Source: JAAFIP01 sp043747295
Lineage (GTDB): Bacteria; Pseudomonadota; Gammaproteobacteria; Burkholderiales; Burkholderiaceae_C
DNA: 64,000 nt
Assembly (NCBI GenBank): GCA_043747295.1
Contig: JAYTPK010000168.1
Location: 14,740 to 78,739, forward strand
Reading direction: 5' to 3'
Made by a program: the position numbers and the translations under genes. Each line of letters starts with the position of its first letter. Positions within the stretch are counted from its first letter, which is position 1. The notes beneath the pieces were generated by a model. The model worked only from the letters and a program-made list of their open reading frames with translations. It made no database searches and was not told the origin of the DNA. Of this stretch, positions 57,419-64,000 are shown one piece after another.

Positions 57419-58555
57419 ATGGCCAAACGCGACTATTACGAATCACTGGGTGTGGCTAAAAACGCCTCGGACGAAGACATTAAAAAAGCTTATCGCAAGA
57501 TGGCGATGAAGCACCACCCTGACCGCAACCAAGGCGATGCGGCTAAGGCAGCTGAGGTCAAGTTTAAAGAGTGCAAAGAAGCCTACGAAATGCTGTCGGA
57601 CGGCAATAAGCGTGCAGCGTATGACCAGTACGGCCATGCGGGTGTAGACCCCAATCGCGGCGGCGGTGCGCATGGAGCAGAAGGTTTTGGTGGGTTTGCA
57701 GAAGCGTTTGGCGATATTTTTGGTGAAGCGTTTGGTGGCCGCGGCCGCCAGCAAGGTGGCGGGCGGCAAGTCTACCGTGGGGGCGATTTAAGCTACGCAA
57801 TGGAAGTCACGCTAGAAGAAGCGGCCGTTGGCAAAGAAGCTCAAATCCGCATTCCTAGCTGGGACAATTGCACTACCTGCCAAGGCAGTGGTGCCAAGCC
57901 TGGTACCAAGCCCATTACCTGCACCACCTGTGCAGGCCATGGCCAGGTGCAGATGCGCCAAGGCTTTTTCAGCGTGCAGCAAACCTGCCCTACCTGCAAA
58001 GGCACTGGCAAACTCATCCCCGAGCCCTGCGTGGCCTGCCACGGCGTGGGCAAAACAAAGAACAACAAAACCCTCGAAGTCAAAATCCCAGCGGGCATTG
58101 ACGACGGCATGCGCATTCGCAGCGCAGGCAATGGCGAGCCGGGCACTAACGGCGGGCCAGCGGGTGACTTATATATCGAGATTCGCCTCAAGAAGCACGA
58201 TATTTTTGAGCGCGATGGCGACGACTTGCACTGCCAAGTGCCAGTCAGCTTCCCCACCGCAGCCTTGGGCGGCGAGATCGAAGTACCCACGCTAGCGGGC
58301 AAGGCGGGCATCGACATCCCCGATGGCACCCAGCACGGCAAAACCTTCCGTTTGCGCGGCAAAGGTATCAAAGGTGTGCGTTCAAGCTACCCTGGAGATT
58401 TGTACTGCCACATCGCCATTGAAACGCCTGTCAAGTTAACTGAGCATCAGCGCAAACTGCTCAAAGAGTTTGACGAATCAGTGCGTAAAGGCGGTGCCAA
58501 GCATTCGCCTAATGAAGACAGCTGGACCGATAAGTTGAAAAGCTTTTTTAACTGA
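57419..58555 (+). CDS. dnaJ: Chaperone DnaJ (Hsp40)
   Basis: 378 residues. J domain 1-70 with KMAMKHHPDRNQGD (HPD motif). The Gly-rich linker holds RGGGAHGAEGFGGFAEAFGDIFGEAFGGRGRQQGGG. Four zinc-binding CxxCxGxG repeats: CTTCQGSG, CTTCAGHG, CPTCKGTG, CVACHGVG. C-terminal substrate-binding domain with VPVSFPTAALGGEIEVPTL and LRGKGIKGV. It stimulates DnaK ATPase and hands over substrates. Last gene of the chaperone operon, 91 bases after dnaK, followed by a strong terminator. Confidence 0.97.
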   Translation: MAKRDYYESLGVAKNASDEDIKKAYRKMAMKHHPDRNQGDAAKAAEVKFKECKEAYEMLSDGNKRAAYDQYGHAGVDPNRGGGAHGAEGFGGFAEAFGDIFGEAFGGRGRQQGGGRQVYRGGDLSYAMEVTLEEAAVGKEAQIRIPSWDNCTTCQGSGAKPGTKPITCTTCAGHGQVQMRQGFFSVQQTCPTCKGTGKLIPEPCVACHGVGKTKNNKTLEVKIPAGIDDGMRIRSAGNGEPGTNGGPAGDLYIEIRLKKHDIFERDGDDLHCQVPVSFPTAALGGEIEVPTLAGKAGIDIPDGTQHGKTFRLRGKGIKGVRSSYPGDLYCHIAIETPVKLTEHQRKLLKEFDESVRKGGAKHSPNEDSWTDKLKSFFN

Positions 58556-58583
58556 CCACTAGCTCAAGCAGCTAACACAACAC

Positions 58584-58616
58584 AAAGCGCCGCCAGTACC
58601 ACTGGGGCGCTTTTTT
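58584..58616 (+). terminator. Rho-independent terminator of the dnaK operon
   Basis: Two-part stem: AAAGCGCC pairs with GGCGCTTT, with an inner CCAGT / ACTGG helix, followed by a run of T (the last bases of the stem plus three more). It closes grpE-dnaK-dnaJ. Confidence 0.9.
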
Positions 58617-58623
58617 ATTGGCA

Positions 58624-59250
58624 CTACATCTTCAGCGTAAATTCCAGCGTCGTACCCGCCAGCTCAATCAAGTCAAAATCATTGAGCAGCACAGGCTCTT
58701 CGGTAATAGGCATGCTGTTGAGCTTAGGTATCACCAACGCTTCGATGCAAGAAATAAAGTAGCCATGGCGGCGGTGGGCAATCGCCACCATCGCCACGCC
58801 GCGTTTACCGAAGGTAGACACTGCTTTGTACACCGGCAGCTCTAGCCCTGCTGACGATCCGGTCAGCACCTTGAAACTGGCTTGCATTGCGCCGCTATTT
58901 GAGTGCACTTGCCCACTGCTGAGCGGCATGGCAAAGGTATTACCTTCGTCGGTTAGTTCATTGGCGCTGAGGTACAAAATTTTAAATTTACCAATGGCAA
59001 TCACATCCTTGTCTTGCAGCAAATGCATGCGGACCATGGCGCCGTTGATATAAGTGCCGTTGGTGCTGTTCAAGTCAAACACGACGACATCGGTTAAGCC
59101 GGTCAACTCGAACGCACAATGCTCACCACTAACAGCCATGTCGGTCAGCACAATATGGTTGTGTGGCTTGCGGCCCAGAGTGGTGCGCTCTAGCGTGAGG
59201 TACACCCTTTGAATTTCTACCCCATCAACTGACGTGATAAGTTGCGGCAT
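58624..59250 (-). CDS. FHA domain protein
   Basis: 208 residues from ATG 59250, with GGAGA 6 bases upstream. A longer frame runs upstream through repeat copy 12, but that part is repeat sequence. The N-terminal FHA domain (~15-90) has TLGRKPHNHIVLTDMAVSGEHCAFEL and DLNSTNGTYINGAMV, with the phosphothreonine-binding Arg, Ser and Asn. A second, degenerate FHA-like domain (~125-205) follows (FGKRGVAMVAIAHRRHGYF, LNSMPITEEPVLLNDFDLIELAGTTLEF). It binds phosphothreonine peptides; no kinase or phosphatase gene is near. Convergent with dnaJ through the shared terminator region. Confidence 0.85.
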   Translation of the reverse strand: MPQLITSVDGVEIQRVYLTLERTTLGRKPHNHIVLTDMAVSGEHCAFELTGLTDVVVFDLNSTNGTYINGAMVRMHLLQDKDVIAIGKFKILYLSANELTDEGNTFAMPLSSGQVHSNSGAMQASFKVLTGSSAGLELPVYKAVSTFGKRGVAMVAIAHRRHGYFISCIEALVIPKLNSMPITEEPVLLNDFDLIELAGTTLEFTLKM

Positions 59251-59352
59251 ACGGTCTCCAGCATTGAATGATCTAAATGATGGCAGAGCGCGCCATGGCA
59301 TGCTGCAAGTAATGTTACTTTTAAGGTAAGCAGATATTTCTAAAGTGCAGGT

Positions 59353-59430
59353 TACTATTAATTCAATAGCATTAAAACTAGTGAATACTTGGACTACAGG
59401 CACTTTCTATTGGTAAATTGTGCTTTTACT
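59353..59430 (-). repeat. Dispersed repeat, copy 12 (intergenic, upstream of the FHA gene)
   Basis: Minus-strand reading: flank GTAAAAGCACAATTTACCAA, TAGAAAGTGCC, core TGTAGTCCAAGTATTCACT, AGTTTTAATGCTATTG, AATTAATAGTA. Copies of this form carry long flank on the TAGTCC side. Confidence 0.88.
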
Positions 59431-59477
59431 GAAACACGATTTGCTGGACAAAGGCGTGGTGCTGAGAAAAGTCTAAA

Positions 59478-59969
59478 TCAGGCCGTACGCCCCACATTGG
59501 TTGTCACAATGCAGCCTGCAATGCGCCAGCTTTTGGTTTTGTCTTTAGCGCCAGGGCGCTGCAGCGAATACACAGCCAGCCAAGGGGTGTCTTTCGCGTC
59601 TGTCATTTGCACTTTCATGATGATGTTGTCGCCGTCTTGCTCTGGCTTGAAATACGCCACGCTGGCGGGGCGGTACACCACCGGGTACTGGGCCTGCACC
59701 ATCGCCATAAATTTAGCCGGGGTTTTAAACATCGATTGAATTGGGGCGGAGGCCAAGGCAAAAGCTTTTTTAGCGTCATCGCCAGCAAATGCAGCCAGCT
59801 GCGCGGCCACCACGTCACGCGCGGCTTTTTCGTCCTCAGCGCTCAGACTGGCGGCAAAGCTAGCTGAAGCCGCGCTGCACAACACCACAGCTAATGCGCC
59901 CCTGCGACTAAGTGTGTGGCCCAAACCACTGAACGCAAAACGATAGAGGGTTGATGGTGAAAGTGGCAT
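59478..59969 (-). CDS. DUF4864 family secreted protein
   Basis: 163 residues from ATG 59969 (an upstream frame is untypical and overlaps moeA's start region). The leader has a twin-Arg-like SRRGALAVVLCSAASASFAA (residues ~18-37). The mature domain has AEDEKAARDVVAAQLAAFAGDDAKKAFALASAPIQSMFKTPAKFMAMVQAQYPVVYRPAS, the DUF4864 pattern, a compact cystatin/NTF2-like fold of unknown function, and a C-terminal WRIAGCIVTTN. Probably periplasmic. It is divergent from moeA with only 51 bases between the starts. Function unknown. Confidence 0.78.
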   Translation of the reverse strand: MPLSPSTLYRFAFSGLGHTLSRRGALAVVLCSAASASFAASLSAEDEKAARDVVAAQLAAFAGDDAKKAFALASAPIQSMFKTPAKFMAMVQAQYPVVYRPASVAYFKPEQDGDNIIMKVQMTDAKDTPWLAVYSLQRPGAKDKTKSWRIAGCIVTTNVGRTA

Positions 59970-60020
59970 AACTGGCTTTCTGTGGATATCGGTGAATGCT
60001 AGCAGTACGATAATACCCCT

Positions 60021-61397
<1,377 letters not shown>

Positions 61398-61449
61398 AGC
61401 AGGTAAGTCAAGCATATAAGTCAAGCATGTAAGCCAAGCCGACAAGTCA
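61398..61449. repeat. Four 13-base tandem repeats after moeA
   Basis: Units AGCAGGTAAGTCA, AGCATATAAGTCA, AGCATGTAAGCCA and AGCCGACAAGTCA lie between the moeA stop and the glutathione peroxidase start. The copies differ at a few bases. No function is obvious. Confidence 0.75.
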
Positions 61450-61503
61450 AGGTTTTAACCAATGGATAAGGCAGGGTTTCGGTTTAATGGCTATGCTGAG
61501 ATT

Positions 61504-62055
61504 ATGAATGTTGCAATAACCACCCTCACTTTCTTTGCTGCCAGCGCGCTTGCGTGCACAGCACAGGCCGCCAACCTGTGCGCAGGCGCGGGCAGCTACA
61601 CTGTGCAGCCGCTGATTGGCGGTGCAGCATTTGACCTGTGCAAAGCACCTGCCAAGGCCGTACTGGTGGTAAACACCGCCAGCCAATGCGGTTTTACCCC
61701 GCAATACGAAGGCCTAGAAAAACTGCACCAGCAGTACAAAGCGCAAGGTCTGATGGTGGTGGGTTTTCCTGCTAACGATTTTGGGCAGCAAGAGTCTGGC
61801 GGTAACAAGCAAATCGCCGATTTTTGCAAAATCAACTACGGTGTCACTTTTACTGTGGCTGAAAAGCTCAGCAAACCGATTGGCAAAGACCCTTTGTACC
61901 AAAAACTCATCGCCGCATCGGGCAGATCGCCTGAGTGGAATTTTCATAAATACCTCATCACGCCAGACGGCAAGGTGCAAAGCTTTGCCTCAGGTGTTGA
62001 GCCGCAAAGCCCGGCCTTGGTTAAGGCGGTGAGCGCTGCACTGAATCAGCGCTGA
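61504..62055 (+). CDS. Periplasmic glutathione peroxidase
   Basis: 183 residues from ATG 61504 (an earlier ATG at 61462 would put a charged leader before the signal). Signal peptide to about residue 22 (TAQA/ANL). The peroxidatic centre is complete: C62 in NTASQCGFTPQYEGL, Q in FPANDFGQQE, and W145/N146 in EWNFHKYL. Bacterial members use thioredoxin or glutathione and are Cys, not Sec, enzymes. Export is less usual for the family. Lies between moeA and moaA; its link to molybdenum cofactor genes is unclear. Confidence 0.9.
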   Translation: MNVAITTLTFFAASALACTAQAANLCAGAGSYTVQPLIGGAAFDLCKAPAKAVLVVNTASQCGFTPQYEGLEKLHQQYKAQGLMVVGFPANDFGQQESGGNKQIADFCKINYGVTFTVAEKLSKPIGKDPLYQKLIAASGRSPEWNFHKYLITPDGKVQSFASGVEPQSPALVKAVSAALNQR

Positions 62056-62181
62056 ATCTGCTATTTACCCGAGTCAGGCCTGAGCCAAAACTGAGTTAGC
62101 TTTTAGCTTACAGGTACAAGCCCTAGGCCCGTATTTGGCAACACAGCCTCTGTCCTGCCCCGCAGCCGCGATAATCACACC

Positions 62182-63327
62182 ATGTCTGAACGTGTTATCC
62201 CCCTAGTCGACCAGCGCATCACGCGCCCCCCCTCACTGGTGGCCAGCGTGCCAGAGCAGCGCATTGCCGCCAGCGGCTTGCTGGGCGACACCCTAGGCCG
62301 CCCGCTGCGCGACCTGCGCATCAGCGTGACCGACCGCTGCAACTTCAGGTGCAGCTACTGCATGCCCAAAGAGGTGTTTGACAAAGACTACGCCTACTTA
62401 CCGCACAACGCGCTGCTGAGTTTTGAAGAAATCACCCGGATATCGCGTATTTTTGTAGGCCATGGCGTGCAAAAACTGCGCTTAACCGGTGGCGAGCCGC
62501 TGCTGCGTAAAAACCTTGAAGTACTGATTACCCAGCTAGCACAGCTTAAAACCACAGACGGCAAGCCGCTAGACATCACGCTCACCACCAACGGGTCGCT
62601 ACTGCGCCGCAAAGCTCAGGCGCTCAAAGACGCTGGCCTGCAGCGCGTAACCGTGAGCCTAGATGGGCTGGATGACGCCACTTTTCGCACCATGAACGAT
62701 GTGGACTTTCCGGTGGCTGATGTGCTAGACGGTATTGCTGCGGCTCAAGAGGCTGGGCTAAAAAATATCAAAGTCAACATGGTAGTTAAACGCGGCACCA
62801 ACGAGCAGGAGATTTTGCCCATGGCTAGGCATTTTCAAGGCACAGGCGTCACGCTGCGGTTTATTGAATATATGGACGTAGGCGCTACCAACGGCTGGCG
62901 CATGAACGAAGTCATGTCGTCTGCTGAGGTAGTGCAACACATTCACCAGCATATGCGCTTAGTGCAGCTTGGGCCATCCGCAATTGGTGAAACCGCCGAG
63001 CGCTGGGGCTATGCTGGCGCGGATGGTCAGCACGACCCCGCCCTAGGTGAAGTGGGCTTTATCAGCAGCGTCACCCAAGCCTTTTGCGGTGACTGCAACC
63101 GCGCTCGCCTGTCCACCGAAGGCAAGCTGTACCTGTGCCTGTTTGCCACCCAAGGCTACGACCTACGCGAGCTAATGCGCACCCAAGCCAGCGACGACGA
63201 CCTGACCAGTGCTATAGGCCACATTTGGCAAGGCCGCACCGACCGCTATTCTGAACTGCGCAGCTCAATAGCCGCCGACTCTGGCACCGGTGCACGCCGC
63301 GTAGAGATGAGCTATATCGGTGGTTAA
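62182..63327 (+). CDS. moaA: GTP 3',8-cyclase (molybdopterin synthesis)
   Basis: 381 residues. The radical-SAM cluster is CNFRCSYC (C53, C57, C60); a second 4Fe-4S cluster is in FCGDCNRARLSTEGKLYLCLF. The C-terminal GG (SYIGG) needed for activity is present. A ~45-residue leader before the radical-SAM core is longer than usual. LRLTGGEPLLRK and VSLDGL complete the SAM site. It makes the first molybdopterin intermediate from GTP. Start ATG 62182 lacks a strong binding site. Followed after a T-tract spacer by mobA. Confidence 0.96.
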   Translation: MSERVIPLVDQRITRPPSLVASVPEQRIAASGLLGDTLGRPLRDLRISVTDRCNFRCSYCMPKEVFDKDYAYLPHNALLSFEEITRISRIFVGHGVQKLRLTGGEPLLRKNLEVLITQLAQLKTTDGKPLDITLTTNGSLLRRKAQALKDAGLQRVTVSLDGLDDATFRTMNDVDFPVADVLDGIAAAQEAGLKNIKVNMVVKRGTNEQEILPMARHFQGTGVTLRFIEYMDVGATNGWRMNEVMSSAEVVQHIHQHMRLVQLGPSAIGETAERWGYAGADGQHDPALGEVGFISSVTQAFCGDCNRARLSTEGKLYLCLFATQGYDLRELMRTQASDDDLTSAIGHIWQGRTDRYSELRSSIAADSGTGARRVEMSYIGG

Positions 63328-63357
63328 GTGCCGCCACTAATTACCTGCTGTGATCAC

Positions 63358-63401
63358 GATTTTTTGACGATTTTTTGACGATCTTTTATCGATTTTTCGC
63401 G
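63358..63401. repeat. Four 11-base T-tract repeats upstream of mobA
   Basis: CGATTTTTTGA twice, then CGATCTTTTAT and CGATTTTTCGC. The T tracts recur about every 11 bases, in phase with the helix, so the DNA here should be curved. It could act as a promoter element of mobA, which starts 24 bases later. Confidence 0.7.
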
Positions 63402-63424
63402 CTATTTTTGAAAAACTAAGCCTT

Positions 63425-64000
63425 ATGCACGCATCCCAAACCATCACCGCCTTAATCCTTGCCGGAGGCCGTGGCTCGCGCATGGGCGGGGTCGACAAAG
63501 GGCTGCAAAGCTTTCATGGCGTGCCGCTGGCGCTGCATACTTTAATGCGCCTGCAAATGCAGGGTGGTGGCTTGATAGCCGAGACCATGGTCAACGCCAA
63601 CCGCAACCTAGGCGCGTACGAGGCCATGGGCGTAAGCGTGTGGCCCGATGCGTCGCCCGATGCGTTTGCAGGCCCGTTAGCAGGTTTTTTAACCGGCCTA
63701 GAGCGCTGCGACACACCGTATTTGTTAACAGTGCCCTGCGACAGCCCACTGTTCCCGCTAGATTTAGCCCAGCGCTTGCTGGACGCACTAGAGCACCACA
63801 ACGCCGACATAGCGGTGGCCAGCGCGCCCGAGCGAAACAGTAAAAACCCCTGCGCACCCAGCCACACCCGCGCGCAGCCCGTGTTCAGCCTCATGCGCTC
63901 CACCCTGATGGAAAGCCTGGTGCAGTTTATGCACGGCGGTGGCCGCAAGATTGACGCATGGACAGCGCAGCACACCACCGTGCTGGTGCCGTTTGATCTG
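63425..64000 (+). CDS. mobA: Molybdenum cofactor guanylyltransferase, 5' part (192 codons, cut by the window edge)
   Basis: From ATG 63425 the frame stays open to the window end. Nucleotide loop LILAGGRGSRMGGVDKGLQ (~11-29), with R, R and K for GTP binding; VPCDSPLFPLDL holds the catalytic Asp region (~100-108); FAGPLAGFLTGLERC and RKIDAWTAQ are further family features. It joins GMP to molybdopterin to form the bis-MGD cofactor used by DMSO-reductase-family enzymes. The 97-base gap to moaA suggests a separate or readthrough promoter. The C-terminus is outside the window. Confidence 0.92.
   Translation, partial: MHASQTITALILAGGRGSRMGGVDKGLQSFHGVPLALHTLMRLQMQGGGLIAETMVNANRNLGAYEAMGVSVWPDASPDAFAGPLAGFLTGLERCDTPYLLTVPCDSPLFPLDLAQRLLDALEHHNADIAVASAPERNSKNPCAPSHTRAQPVFSLMRSTLMESLVQFMHGGGRKIDAWTAQHTTVLVPFDL

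Noticed and set aside
59251..59403. Upstream extension of the FHA gene
   Set aside because: It consists of repeat-derived residues (VVQVFTSFNAIELIV) and lacks an RBS, whereas ATG 59250 has GGAGA.

Overview
The window looks like chromosome of a betaproteobacterium of the order Burkholderiales, most likely Comamonadaceae (Rhodoferax/Polaromonas/Limnohabitans-like). The basis is two Bug-family solute receptors, a short-Q-loop cytochrome bd oxidase, the ispD-ispF-mfd order, a ferulate cluster and general protein character. The genus is inferred from memory of protein families; no database was searched. No tRNA, rRNA, CRISPR array, insertion sequence or prophage was seen.

Layout. 1-3084: a membrane cytochrome b / ethylbenzene-dehydrogenase-type heme protein and a lone branched-chain-amino-acid-type receptor. 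3216-6731: a flavodoxin-DUF2798-pirin-pirin operon divergent from its probable LysR regulator (yhaJ/yhaK-like). 6787-9528: a secreted or lipid-anchored ExeM-type nuclease with a Pho-box-like site upstream. 9607-12625: gbsR-cydA-cydB. 13211-20111: an FAD oxidoreductase, gluQ, a glycine-rich DUF11 protein, trmB, a fatty-acid-hydroxylase-type protein and an HNH protein. 20235-22910: alaS. 22977-29575: a sugar ABC importer operon with a GH31 glycosidase. 29728-35873: a Bug receptor, RraA-type aldolase, GntR regulator, IlvD/Edd dehydratase, SMP-30 lactonase and uronate dehydrogenase, together a candidate oxidative uronate pathway. 36066-40879: ispF, ispD, mfd. 40928-41577: an antitoxin and a vapC toxin gene broken by one stop codon. 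41681-44530: an NhaR-like regulator, small proteins and serB. 44589-51906: a ferulate / hydroxycinnamate-ester cluster (amidohydrolase, crotonase, feruloyl-CoA synthase, Bug receptor, tannase/feruloyl esterase, MarR). 52161-54210: an HxlR-like regulator, FKBP and an MFS transporter. 54363-58555: grpE-dnaK-dnaJ. 58624-59969: FHA and DUF4864 proteins. 60021-64000: moeA, a periplasmic glutathione peroxidase, moaA and the start of mobA.

The most striking signal is a dispersed repeat of about 50 bp (up to about 100 bp with conserved flank) that I find 13 times, in both orientations. Its core opens with TGTAGTCCAAGTATT and closes with a segment like CTATTAAATTGATAG. Seven copies are intergenic. Four lie in frame inside otherwise normal genes (gluQ, trmB, the feruloyl-CoA synthase gene and moeA), one encodes the hydrophobic core of a Bug-protein signal peptide, and one supplies the last residues and stop codon of ispF. 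Three different readings of the repeat are used, and each coding copy lacks the stop codons that intergenic copies carry in that reading. It therefore behaves like a protein-coding mobile repeat, comparable in principle to the Rickettsia palindromic elements.

A second, unrelated element is a palindrome of about 215 bp between grpE and dnaK, with one related half-copy in front of the feruloyl-CoA synthase gene.
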